Below are positions 35,312-48,774 of a stretch of DNA of 64,000 nt, piece by piece. The notes beneath the pieces are model-generated. The model did no database searches. It was not told the origin of the DNA and saw only the letters and a list, made by a program, of their open reading frames with translations. The translations under genes and the position numbers were made by a program. The number at the start of each line of letters is the position of its first letter. The first letter of the stretch is position 1. The DNA is taken from contig CAMZMU010000080.1 of assembly GCA_947311845.1 (NCBI GenBank), positions 17,359,341-17,423,340 on the forward strand. Reading direction: 5' to 3'. The DNA is from Poa pratensis (lineage: Eukaryota > Streptophyta > Magnoliopsida > Poales > Poaceae).

Positions 35312-38300
35312 TAATTTGTCCAAATGTGTCCAAATTTGGCACATGTGTTCATTGTGGGATGACAAACAATGTTGCCGAACAAAGATTTCTACATGTTTCA
35401 CAAAAAAATCCCACATTTTTTTTCAAGTGTTAAAAACAAGGTTATTTGCGAAGCGGCTACCGAGAAAATCGTCCAAAATGGCACCGATACATTTATGTCA
35501 CAAAGTAGACACCATTTTATGTACAATCACCAAAAGGCATGCATTTCGAGCTCTCGGCCTATTTTTGGCCATTTAAACGGCTTCCTGCCGATTCAGCTGG
35601 AAACCGCTAGATTTTGAACTGCAGCTGCCACACAGCTTGCCCGTTATTTTTCCTAAATTTCATTTTTAGGTTCACAACTATCCATTTCATCATAGATACA
35701 TCAAAATATCCACATGATTCAAACACTAGACACGAACGGTCACGGCCACGAATTCGACTAGATTTTCAAATGACCACACGAAATTCAAAAAAAATCAAAA
35801 TAATGGAAAACCTTCGCGTAGCGTCAACATATGTGACCTAGTTACGAGAAAAAAATATAAACTTGCAATATGAAAGTTTTATGGAAAAAGTGTTCTCAGA
35901 AACTTGCTATCACGAACGAACATTCATAGCTTTCGAGATGAAGGAGTAATGTTTTGGCCACATTCATGACATAGTTTGTCGAAATGTGCCCAAATTTGGC
36001 ACATGTGTTCCCTGTGGTATGGCAAGCAATGTTGCCGAACAAAGTTTTCGACATGTTTCATAAAAAAACCACTTTTCATTTTTCAGGTGCTTGAAATAGC
36101 GTTTTTTGTGAAGCGGCTACCGAGAGTGACGTCCAAAATGGCACCGACACATGTTTGTAAAAAAGTAGACATCATTCCATGTACAATCACCAAAAGGCAT
36201 GCATTTCCGAGCTCTCGGCCTATTTTTGGCCATTTAAACGGCTTCCTGCCGATTCAGCTGGAAACCGCTAGATTTTGAACTGCAGCTGCCACACAGCTTG
36301 CCCGTTATTTTTCCTAAATTTCATTTTTAGGTTCACAACTATCCATTTCATCATAGATACATCAAAATATCCACATGATTCAAACACTAGACACGAACGG
36401 TCACGGCCACGAATTCGACTAGATTTTCAAATGACCACACGAAATTCAAAAAAAATCAAAATAATGGAAAACCTTCGCGTAGCGTCAACATATGTGACCT
36501 AGTTACGAGAAAAAAATATAAACTTGCAATATGAAAGTTTTATGGAAAAGTGTTCTCAAAAACTTGCTATCACGAACGAACATTCATAGCTTTCGAGATG
36601 AAGGAGTAATGTTTTGGCCACATTCATGACATAGTTTGTCGAAATGTGCCCAAATTTGGCACATGTGTTCCCTGTGGTATGGCAAGCAATGTTGCCGAAC
36701 AAAGTTTTCGACATGTTTCATAAAAAAAACCACTTTTCATTTTTCAGGTGCTTGAAATAGCGTTTTTTGTGAAGCGGCTACCGAGAGTGACGTCCAAAAT
36801 GGCACCGACACATGTTTGTAAAAAAGTAGACATCATTCCATGTACAATCACCAAAAGGCATGCATTTCCGAGCTCTCGGCCTATTTTTGGCCATTTAAAC
36901 GGCTTCCTGCCGATTCAGCTGGAAACCGCTAGATTTTGAACTGCAGCTGCCACACAGCTTGCCCGTTATTTTTCCTAAATTTCATTTTTAGGTTCACAAC
37001 TATCCATTTCATCATAGATACATCAAAATATCCACATGATTCAAACACTAGACATGAACGGTCACGGCCACGAATTCGACTAGATTTTCAAATGACCACA
37101 CGAAATTCAAAAAAAATCAAAATAATGGAAAACCTTCGCGTAGCGTCAACATATGTGACCTAGTTACGAGAAAAAAAATATAAACTTGCAATATGAAAGT
37201 TTTATGGAAAAAGTGTTCTCAAAAACTTGCTATTACGAACGAACATTCATAACTTTCGAGATGAAGGAGTAATGTTTTGGCCACATTCATGACATAGTTT
37301 GTCGAAATGTGCCCAAATTTGGCACATGTGTTCCCTGTGGTATGGCAAGCAATGTTGCCGAACAAAGTTTTCGACATGTTTCATAAAAAAAACCACTTTT
37401 CATTTTTCAGGTGCTTGAAATAGCGTTTTTTGTGAAGCGGCTACCGAGAGTGACGTCCAAAATGGCACCGACACATGTTTGTAAAAAAGTAGACATTATT
37501 CCATGTACAATCACCAAAAGGCATGCATTTCCGAGCTCTCGGCCTATTTTTGGCCATTTAAACGGCTTCCTGCCGATTCAGCTGGAAACCGCTAGATTTT
37601 GAACTGCAGCTGCCACACAGCTTGCCCGTTATTTTTCCTAAATTTCATTTTTAGGTTCACAACTATCCATTTCATCATAGATACATCAAAATATCCACAT
37701 GATTCAAACACTAGACACGAACGGTCACGGCCACGAATTCGACTAGATTTTCAAATGACCACACGAAATTCAAAAAAAATCAAAATAATGGAAAACCTTC
37801 GCGTAGCGTCAACATATGTGACCTAGTTACGAGAAAAAAATATAAACTTGCAATATGAAAGTTTTATGGAAAAAGTGTTCTCAAAACTTGCTATCACGAA
37901 CGAACATTCATAGCTTTCGAGATGAAGGAGTAATGTTTTGGCCACATTCATGACATAGTTTGTCGAAATGTGCCCAAATTTGGCACATGTGTTCCCTGTG
38001 GTATGGCAAGCAATGTTGCCGAACAAAGTTTTCGACATGTTTCATAAAAAAAACCACTTTTCATTTTTCAGGTGCTTGAAATAGCGTTTTTTGTGAAGCG
38101 GCTACCGAGAGTGACGTCCAAAATGGCACCGACACATGTTTGTAAAAAAGTAGACATTATTCCATGTACAATCACCAAAAGGCATGCATTTCCGAGCTCT
38201 CGGCCTATTTTTGGCCATTTAAACGGCTTCCTGCCGATTCAGCTGGAAACCGCTAGATTTTGAACTGCAGCTGCCACACAGCTTGCCCGTTATTTTTCCT

Positions 38301-39172
38301 AAATTTCATTTTTAGGTTCACAACTATCCATTTCATCATAGATACATCAAAATATCCACATGATTCAAACACTAGACATGAACGGTCACGGCCACGAATT
38401 CGACTAGATTTTCAAATGACCACACGAAATTCAAAAAAAATCAAAATAATGGAAAACCTTCGCGTAGCGTCAACATATGTGACCTAGTTACGAGAAAAAA
38501 AATATAAACTTGCAATATGAAAGTTTTATGGAAAAAGTGTTCTCAAAAACTTGCTATTACGAACGAACATTCATAACTTTCGAGATGAAGGAGTAATGTT
38601 TTGGCCACATTCATGACATAGTTTGTCGAAATGTGCCCAAATTTGGCACATGTGTTCCCTGTGGTATGGCAAGCAATGTTGCCGAACAAAGTTTTCGACA
38701 TGTTTCATAAAAAAAACCACTTTTCATTTTTCAGGTGCTTGAAATAGCGTTTTTTGTGAAGCGGCTACCGAGAGTGACGTCCAAAATGGCACCGACACAT
38801 GTTTGTAAAAAAGTAGACATTATTCCATGTACAATCACCAAAAGGCATGCATTTCCGAGCTCTCGGCCTATTTTTGGCCATTTAAACGGCTTCCTGCCGA
38901 TTCAGCTGGAAACCGCTAGATTTTGAACTGCAGCTGCCACACAGCTTGCCCGTTATTTTTCCTAAATTTCATTTTTAGGTTCACAACTATCCATTTCATC
39001 ATAGATACATCAAAATATCCACATGATTCAAACACTAGACACGAACGGTCACGGCCACGAATTCGACTAGATTTTCAAATGACCACACGAAATTCAAAAA
39101 AAAATCAAAATAATGGAAAACCTTCGCGTAGCGTCAACATATGTGACCTAGTTACGAGAAAAAAATATAAAC
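35312..39172 (+). repeat. 661-bp tandem array, second copy
   Basis: Six units with the same order of variants as 12141-16000, including the special resemblance of units 3 and 5. The identical unit order supports one underlying locus. Confidence 0.9.
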
Positions 39173-40497
39173 TTACATTGCAGTTGTTTTTTGGTAAAGT
39201 GTTCTATACATGTATAGTGCTGCTTGTTTAATTATATTTGATGTAGACAAAATCCCAAAATTTTCGTCCAAAACCATCCCGCCTAAATTTTCCCTCCTAA
39301 AATTTCGTGCCCACCAAAACCATCCCGCCTCCTTTGACATGAAATGTCCGAAATGCCCACAAAAGAATTAAAGCCCAGGGGCTTTTCTGTCCGCACCACC
39401 TACCCAAAAGGGAAATCCCCCACCCCTCCACCGCTCAGATCCAATCCACAGTCCCCACCGCTCCTCCGCTCCGATCTCCACCGGCGACGACGGCCGCACG
39501 CGGGAGGCGCCCGCGAGGACGGCCGCACGCGGGAGGCGCTCGCGAGGACGGACGGCCACACTCGGCAGACGCTCGCTCGGCGAACGACGACGACCACGTG
39601 TAGCGGCGAACGACGACGGCGAACGACCACGGCTACACGCTCGGCGAACGCTCCCATCTCCCATCTCCATCTCGGCGAACGACGACGACCACGTGTAGCG
39701 GCGAACGACGACGGCGAACGACCACGGCTACACGGCTCCCATCTTGTTTTCTCCAGGTCTCGGTCGATCTCCCATCTCTGTTTCTTTCTCCAAACGCTCG
39801 TGTTTGTTCAGCTAGGGTTCCATGCTATGCTTTCTTCAGGTAGGCCTTTCTGCAGGCTTCAGCTAGGGTTTGCATAGCTAGGGTTCCATGCTATGCTTGC
39901 TTCAGGGTTCCATGCGCTGGTTAGGATATTGCCTCTGGTTCTAGGATACATAATTAAGCAATTGCCTCTATTTTTCTAGGATATTGCCTCTGGTTCTTGA
40001 GGGTTTCACTTGCTCGCTAGCCTTGCTGCGGCTTGTGGTTCACATGGTTGTTCTGGATATTGCATCTGCTATGTATTCTAGGATATTGCATCTGACATGG
40101 TTGTCTATTAGATGTTAGCCTCAATACTTGTTACTGTTTATTCATGACATGCTTGATTGCTTGCTCTCTGAGCAGTTGTTTCTATCTTGTTAGGGTTTGC
40201 ATAGCTAAGGTTCATGGATGCTTGACTTGCCCTCTGATGAGAGTGTCTAACCACTTCTTCCTTGCAGGTGTAGTGGCCAGGGATTTCGCAAGTTGAAGCA
40301 GTGTAATAAAGAGGTGGGTTCAAGCCTTTGTATACATGAGGCTTGTTTAGTGGATAAGCCTAATTTCTTGCATGCTTGTTTAGTGCATAAGCTTCTGCCT
40401 GTTTATCTAATTACTTCTCATTCTATCTTGCAAGCTATTAAGGCAACCAGACGTCACCAACCTAATTACCACCACCTCCAGATCATCCACGACAAGG

Positions 40498-43400
40498 ATG
40501 GCTAAGAAGAGTCAGTTTGTTGGTAAGAGCAATGCATTGGTTACCCTATTAATTCGATCCCTTACATCAGTAACTGTCTGAATGTCTGAACTTTGTGTGG
40601 TGGTTTATATGCGAACTGCCAACTGAATTGGTTGTCTCTGACACTTGGTTGGTTATGTTAGTTGCAATGATTTGTCATGGTGATCTCTGCCAACTGCATA
40701 TGTTTTCTGCTTAATCTGCTACATTGTTGTGATATTAAACTTGTGATGACCCATGTGCAGTAGGGTTGTTTATGTGGTTTGAATATGTTATCTGCTTAAT
40801 TTCATGCATGCTTGTTTAGTGCATAAGCTTCTGCTTATTTTTCTGCTTAATTGGAGGGTTGTTTATGCGGTTGTTTATGTCAGTTTGATCTATGGATGTG
40901 TGTCAATCTGCTAAGGGAAATGTAGTCATATAATCTTAATAACTTGGTTTAGTTTGTGTGTCTGCTGTTAGTCCACCTTACATAAATAACTAGGTTTAAA
41001 TGAAAATAAAACATGGTAGCATACCTTGGCTATTTTCAAATTAAAATAAAACCTGCTAGCATACCTTAGCTGCTATTGTTGTCTTGCTTTTCCATGCATT
41101 TCAACATACATCTAATGGTAATTATTTTATTATCTAAAGAGGCACCTCTCACCGAGTACGAGAAGCTTAGGGCTAGAAACATGATGAGAAACAACCACAG
41201 GTTACAGTCTATGGGCCTCGCAGCATTAGGGTCATTTCTTAGGATGAGAAGTGAAGAAGATGAAGTTAGCGGAGTGACCAACAATGACACTGCAAGCTCA
41301 GACTATAACCCTAAAGAAGATGAAGATAATGATGGGGAGGAAGTTGAGGACAGTGTAGTGGAGAAGCCTGTTGTTAAGGTGTGCAAATTCTTACTTGTTT
41401 GGGATGTGTGGGAGTACTGTGTATGCTTGCTTCCTTGTTTTTTAAATTCATGTTGTGCTCACACAGTTTTCTTACTTTTGTTCTAATGCTGCTATCCTTG
41501 CTGTTTATATGTTGTGCTCACACAGACTTCTAGGAGGAAGAAGGCTGCTGTTAAGAAAACAACCAAGAGGAGGAAGAGCTCAGATTCATCTACCACAATG
41601 CCTCCTGGAAGGGTGATGGCTGATCCTCCAGCCAGCCCAAAGAGAATGTTGGAACCCGTGGTACCTGCCCCTACTAGAGTCACAAGACAAAAAACAATGT
41701 TGACCGCTGCGACCAACCAGCCTGCAAGCCCGCTGCGCAAGGATCAAGATGATGAGCTGCAATCCATGGATGAAGGGAGTACAGTCAACATGGCTGGAGG
41801 AAGCACTGTCCGCATGGACCTCTTCCCTGTCACACCTAGTGTGGACAGGAATTCTGTCTTCTGTGAAGAACAAGAGCATGCTGTCAGTGTACCTGATCAA
41901 GGCAAGTTCATTACTAATGCATTTTATAAATGTGTGCATGCATGTGTGTCTGTTTGGCAGTTGCAGTTTCTTATTTATGAGATTGGTTTCATTTTCAGAG
42001 CTGTCAACGGTGGTCAAGAAAAGGGATAGAAGGGGCACAGGGTTGGAAAGGCTAACCAAGACTATGGGTAAAAAGGTGCCTATCCAAATCCCTGAAGGAA
42101 TGAAGCGTCCACAACAGCCTTTGCAGGCTGCAAAGTTTGCTTCTGAGGGTGGTTACCTTGCCAGAAAGCACATGCCAGTGCTTCCACACTTCAAGGATTA
42201 CAAGAAAGACAGTACTCTAGTCAATGACTATGTTGGCAAAGTTGCTGTAAGTTAGTTGGTTTTGTAACTCAAAGTGCTTTCTTACTTCTGTTACTGTCTT
42301 TGGCTTGAAACTGAAGGTGCTTCCACTAATCTTGTCCTTGCCTTGTTTACTGTCTTTGTAGGCTAATTTCCGTATAGACACCGACTCGGTGGTCGTTCAG
42401 GAGGCGTGCACTGATATGCTGCAAAAGATATCCAAGAACAGACGTCATTACATCAAAAAGAACTACTTCGACAAGGTAGCAGCTAATCAAGTCAGCATCA
42501 AGTCTCCCGTGCCGGATACGACAGATGATGAATGGCAAGCTCTCGTGAAGATGTGGTCTACCCCAAGACACAAGGTTTGACGAACATGTGCCCTTGGTCT
42601 AATGCAGTTGGTTTATCTTCTGCACATGATGTTTACCTGTGCTAGATCATGATTAGAGACTGTTTTCTGCAGAAAACTTGTCTGTCAAACCAGAAGAACC
42701 GAGCAAAAGTTGTCTTCTCCCAGAAAACTGGTTCAAGGTCCTACGCTGCACACATCTACCAAGCTGTAAGAACAAGTTTGTTTGTTTGTTTGTTAGGCCT
42801 AACTAACTTCTGTACCGAGAGCTTACACTTTGCTTGTTTGTTTGTTTGATTAACATTTCAGAAGCTGAACCGTAATGGTGAAGATCTGTGTGCCATTGAG
42901 ATGTTTAAGGCCACTCAGCACAGCCAGGAGAAAGGGTATTCGGAGGCAGCTCGTAATGCAATAGTAAGTCACAGCTATTATGCTTCACATGTGCTAAAAC
43001 TTCATCTGTTTGCCTGCTGTTATTGATGTATCAAACATCTTGGTAATGCTCCTGATATATGACATGAAGATAGCCATTGCTATATTTTGCTTCTGCAATA
43101 CAGTCCTGATTGTCTTGTTACTATGTTTTTGTCTATTTATCTTACTTCTGTGTTGGTCTCGTCTGAAAAAAAATGCAATTTAGGGCAAATTGAATCTATA
43201 ATTGTGCAGTGCACCTTGCAGTGCAGAATGTGTTCATCAGATTAGCATGTGTGTTGGTTCAGATTAGCAAATTGAATCTATAATTGTGTAGTACATCTTG
43301 CAGTACTGTTTCTTGAATTGTTGAGTTGATGTGCAATCCTACATGTACCAGGCTGAGATGGAAATCATGAAGAATGCACCAACACCAGAAGGTGAGGAGC

Positions 43401-43738
43401 CGAAGTCTGCTGTTCAAATTGTTGCTGAAGTGTTGAACAAGTGCCCTCCTGGGGAAGTGAAGCAGAGCACCTTCCTGGCTAATGTTGGTCTGCAATCAAG
43501 GTCAGCTAAGAACAAGGGCCACGCTGCTGTTGTTTCTGCACAAGTCCATGATCTTGAGGAGAAGTTGGAGAGATCGGAGCAGCAAACCGAAGCACTGCGA
43601 GAAGAGGTGTCAGCAATGAGGAAGATGTCCGAAGCCTCTCAGGCTGCACAAGTTGCCCGTGACAAGGAGTATGCACTGATGTCGGAAAAGGTTGCACAGT
43701 TGATGGCACTGATGGGAGCTAAAGCTACTGGGAGCTAG
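40498..43738 (+). CDS. TNPA/Transposase_24-type protein, second copy
   Basis: Exons 40498-40522, 41140-41378, 41526-41901, 41999-42246, 42362-42574, 42673-42765, 42866-42967 and 43352-43738 join in one frame as in the first copy. The few base differences I saw in exons (for example CTG/TTG in exon 4 and AAT/AAC at the start of exon 7) do not change the protein. The GC donor at 41902 is also retained. Confidence 0.78.
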
Positions 43739-44680
43739 TTCACCTCCTGGGAGTGTTTCATCTCCGGGAAATTTTGGCTTATGTCTAATTTATGTGAACC
43801 ATCTCTAGGTGTATTTGATGGCACTGCATTTTGGGAACTACTCGTAGCTAAGTTACAAATTTGGCACTGCATTTTGGGAACTACTCGTAGCTAAGTTGGA
43901 TTTCTGTGAACCTTCTATTTTGGGAACCTGTGAACCTAATGTATTCTCCTGTGATATGAAATCTTGCTGAGATGTTATGTGCATTACTGTGCTCTGATGA
44001 GTTTCAATATGAATACAAATATGAATTTGAATATGAATTTGAATTGAAATTTGAATTGAAATTTGAATTGGATGTGCACAAAGAGGCCTTCAAACCATAA
44101 TGGACCCAGAAAAAGGCCACGGCCCAAAAGAATATTGCATCCAGTAATGGGCCTCTAAAAAGGCCACGGCCCAGACTTAGTTGGACTTATTCCAGTAAAT
44201 AGCAATATATATTTTTCGAAATTTAAAAAAGGACGGTAAAAAGGCTAAGGCCCAAAAAAGGTTGGAGTGCAAAAAGGCCCAATTTATTGGGCTTGGCCCA
44301 TGTAGCCGTCCAGAAATGAAGCATTAATTGGGCTGAATTATTGGGCTCGGCCCAAATAGATGACTGCGCTGGACCGGGCTGATTCTGATCTACGACCATT
44401 TCATTTGGTCACAATTCTGCCACGTCAGCCTTGCCACGTTGGATCTGACGTGGCCTGGCCAAATTGCCCGTGACCAAAATATTGGTCATAAAAACTGTGA
44501 CCTTTTAATTTGGTCATAGACCTCTATGACCAATTCAAAAAAAAGGTCACTTCCGTTCATTAGTGACGCTCGTAACCTGACCATCTGTTTTTGGTCACAA
44601 AAAGGTCACAAAAGACAGACCGTGACCAATTCTGTGACCAATATGGGGGGTCATAGCATAGCATATTTCTTGTAGTGGAG

Positions 44681-45241
44681 GCGCCACCGGTAGTACCGCT
44701 GGGAAGGAACCCAATGGCAGTACAAGGCGCGTACCACCGGGTACCGTAGCGAGAACAGAGAGCTTTTTCGGCCTAGCGGTACCCCTTGCGGTACCACCAG
44801 CGGTACTACCGCTGGCTGACACCAGCGGTACCACCGCCAGGAGGAGTACCAGCTGAGCTGCAGGAGTCCCGCTCCAGGTGGAGCGGTACTACCGCTGCGC
44901 CAGCGGTACTACCGCCAGACACATAAAAACTCTACTGCACAGAGTTTCCGGGCCTCTCGCTTCCCGACTCGACGTCTCATGAAGATGTGAATTCTCTGCA
45001 TTTGTCAAGCACACATTAGACACATTGATGTGTTGTCATTAGACTCCAAAAGAGAGCTAGAGCAAATATGCTCTTTCACCAAGGCATCCCTTCTTCATTA
45101 ACAAATTATCAGGTCACCTCTAGTGAGACTATATTTTTATTGCTTCACATATTGTGTGATGTTCTTGGAGCGTATGTGTGTTTTATTTTCTGTTTTTTGT
45201 TTTGTTTTGTTTTCTGATCATACCTTAGTTGGATCCTAACA
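44681..45241 (-). repeat. Copia LTR (minus strand) segment 2, second copy
   Basis: This repeats 21510-22070, including the palindromic GCGGTACTACCGC units, and ends CCTAACA. Confidence 0.7.
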
Positions 45242-47238
45242 CTCTTGTTTGGGAGAGAGACACGCTCCGCTTTTGCTTAGAATACTCATGTTCTTCACTT
45301 ATACTTGTTGACTATTCTTGTTTAGCACTGCTATGCTATTAGCTCTCGTTTTTCATGTATCTCTTGTTCAGAGCTATTAGTTCTTTTATAGAAAGTACTC
45401 TCTTGCTTCACTTATATTTGTTTGGAGAGTTGTATTATTGGCGTCTGGTTGGAACAGAAAATGCTAAAGTGTGTGGTAGTTGTATAATGGAAAAACTTGC
45501 ATAGTCTTGTAGATAATTGAATTTTGATAACTTGATTCCTTACAAATGTTTTGAGATATTAAGAAATTAGATGTTAAATGCTTGCTGGTTAATTAAAGCT
45601 AAAATCTGATTAGTGGTTGTGTTATTAAATCTTGTACCGTACTACAAACTCTTAATATTGTTGAAGGTGTAGTTGGACTAGATAGATTCTCATGTCTGAA
45701 GGTTTTTGGAAACAACATAGTTGCGTGCTAAGGTCGAGGGATCTAGCGGGGTACTTGTGTCTCCGTGAACGGCCCTCCTTGGGGTAAATTTAATCATGCT
45801 CTTAATGTTGAACCTGCTAGTTGTTTGCAATAAACTTGTGAGTTCCTTTTGACTAATGTTGAGCTACGGTTTTTGGCACTTCCACCATCCATATTTTGCT
45901 AGCCTCTTCGGTGCTGTGCATTGCCTTCTGCTCACTTTGAGAGTTGTGCATACTTCGCCAGTACATCCAACCCCGTGGGAGAACATCATCTTGTTCTCCT
46001 ACACATAAGCCAAACATCTTCCTCAAAACAGCCACCATAACTACCTATCACAGCATTTTCATAGCTGTTCCGAGATATATTGCCATGCAACTTCCACCTT
46101 ACATTACATGACTTGTTGTCATTCATCATTGTTATATATTGCTTTGCATGATTCTATACAGCTGATGTGTGGTTTTACCCATGTTACGCTAGATCATTGC
46201 ACATCCTGCTATACTGGCAGAGGCATACAGTTTTATACATCATGTTTTGTTCATTATGAGTTATTTGTACCAAAAAGTGTGTTGTCATATTAGAGTGTTG
46301 CCCCTACAGTGAGGGAGAGAAAAGTGAAAAATCCACGGAGGCCATTGAAAAGAGAAACAGAAAAAGAAAAAAAAAGAGAAAAATAAAAAAATAAAGAGGG
46401 AGTGGGCAACATTAATATCCTTTATCCACACTTGTGCTCATGTTTAGCACCAGTTTTATAGTCATCATTTGTGCTAGTAGCACCTATGTTTCATATGAGA
46501 GAGTTCTCATGTTTCATTAGTATAACTATGTGGGGAATTTACGTTATAGAACTTGGGTTTTATATTCCAATGATGAGCCTCCTCAAAAGTGCTCTAGGTC
46601 TTCATGAGCAACCAAGTTGGATGCACCCCCACTAGTTCCATTGGAGAGCTTTTATACACTTATAGCTCTTTGTGCATCCGTTGCATGGCAATCACTACTC
46701 CTTGCATAGATTCGATTATAAGACTTCCTCTTGTCTAATGATCATTTATAGCTTTGTGAGCCTTTCTTCCATTGGTCTTCCAAACCCCCATTATTATTCT
46801 CTTTGCCATAACATCCTGGTGCCAATACCAAATGCTTACACTCACCGGTTGAGTAAAACTTCTAACCAGTGAATTCATTACGTTTGTGATACTTTTGCTT
46901 AACTGGATCCTTTCTATGTTTGTGAAAGATTGCTGGATGCTTGAGTAGAAGGATAACTTCTATACTGAATGCTTAAAACATCTATAATGAACTTTGTACG
47001 GTTTCATGTCTTTATAGCATCTTCCATGAAAGGTTTTTACTTGTTTAATTGTCTTGCTTTATTCATCTATGTGTTTAATATCAAACATAGACTTTTGCTT
47101 TGAATGATTTGATCTCAGCTCACATGCTTTACATTACTATATGATCAAGATTATGCTGGTAGCATGTCACCTCAAAAATTATCTTTGTGTTATCATTTAC
47201 CTACTCGAGGACGAGTAGGAACTAAGATTGGGGATGTT
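45242..47238 (+). mobile_element. Gypsy 3' non-coding internal region, second copy
   Basis: This repeats 22071-24078. The A-rich purine run is shorter here (one AAAAAGAG unit missing near 46375), a typical difference at simple sequence. Confidence 0.6.
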
Positions 47239-48774
47239 TGATATGTCCAAAACGTATCTATAATTTTTGATATTCCATGCCTATTATATATTGATTACCA
47301 CATGTTTATCTTACACTTTATATCATTTTTATGCATTTTTGGGACTAACCTATTAACAAGATGCCACAGTGCCAGTTCTTGTTTTCTGCTGTCTTTTTGT
47401 TTCAGAAAATCTATTCTGGAAATATTCTCAGAATCGGATGCTAATTTAACTGATTTAATTCTGGACCGAGACGGAGCAGTAGCCAGGAGGACAGAGCCGG
47501 GGCCACACCAGGCAGGCCGGCGGACCCACGGCGCGGCCCAGGGTGGGTCCGCGCACCTTAGCCGCCGCCCCACCTCGGCTGGCCACCGACGCCGCCCTTT
47601 CGCCTATAAATTGCATCTAATCGGGAAACCCTAGATACCCGAGCAAAAATCCACGAAAAGTTTCGAGGCCGCCATCGTCTTCAACCCTAGTTCGAGAGGG
47701 TTTCTGCAGTTCTTCCCGGCACCTTGCCGGAGGGGAAATCATCACCGGAGGGCTCTACATCACCATGCCTGCCTTCGGAGTGATGCGTGAGTAGTTCTCC
47801 ATGGGACAACGGGTCCATAGCAGTAGCTAGTTGGTAGTCTCTCCAACTTGTGCTGTCATGTTTAGATCTTGTGATCTGCCTAACATGATCAAGATCATCT
47901 TTATGTAATGCTACATGTTGTGTTTGCTGGGATCCGATGAATTGTGAAGTTATGATCAAGTTTGTTCATCTATCTATTATATTTTTTATCTATGTTCCTG
48001 CATGCTCTCCGTTGTTAGTAGATGCTTTGGCCAAGTAGATGCTAATGACTTCAAGAGAGGGTATTTATGCTAGATAGTGGGTTCATGCCTCTAGAAGCCT
48101 GGGCTTGATAGATGTGTTGTTGCCACTAAGAATAAAATAACTGATGCTTAGCTTAAGGGTACTGCTGTTAAGTCTAATGCGTTTGTTTACATTACACACT
48201 TTGCTTAATGCTATAATATGTTGCTTGTAACTTAATACTCATGGGAGACCCGGAAGCTATGTTGTGAGTGGATTATGAGTCATAGATGCACCTAGTAAGC
48301 GGTCTATGTATATTGTTGTAATGCCCAATAGATATAACAATGAACATGTGCTTGTCATATATTGCATTGTCATGCGTTTGCAATTTGTCAATTGCCCAGC
48401 TGTAATTCGTTCACCCAACATGTATGTTTATTTGTCTTATGGAGAGACACCACTAGTGAACTGTGGACCCCGGTCCTTTATTCCACACTGATACAAACAC
48501 CGTTTTCACCATGCTCTACGTTACTTTCTGCTGCTACTTTTGTGTTTATCATCATATTCTACACCATACGTTTAATTCTTTGTATTCAGCAAGCCGAGGA
48601 GATTGACAACCTTCCTGTTTCGTTGGGGCAAAGTACTTTGATTGTGCGTGTGCAGTTCCACGTCAGTGATCGGGTAACGGCGCCGCTGACACCTTTTAAA
48701 GCTCTTCCAATTCCTACTGGATCTGACAACCTTGGTTTTGTAATCAAGGGAAAACTTTGCTGCTGACTACATCA
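47239..48774 (+). repeat. Gypsy 3' LTR, second copy
   Basis: This repeats 24079-25616, from TGATATGTCC to CTACATCA, two bases shorter overall. Confidence 0.72.

Larger units (their letters stand above)
27526..44677 (+). mobile_element. Second copy of the CACTA transposon, lacking its left 461 bp
   Basis: It starts inside the left subterminal direct repeat, so the left inverted repeat is absent. It ends with the same TTTCTTGTAGTG and GAG at 44678-44680. It contains the same genes and array as 3887-21506. It is likely the same physical element seen through the overlapping contig. Confidence 0.85.
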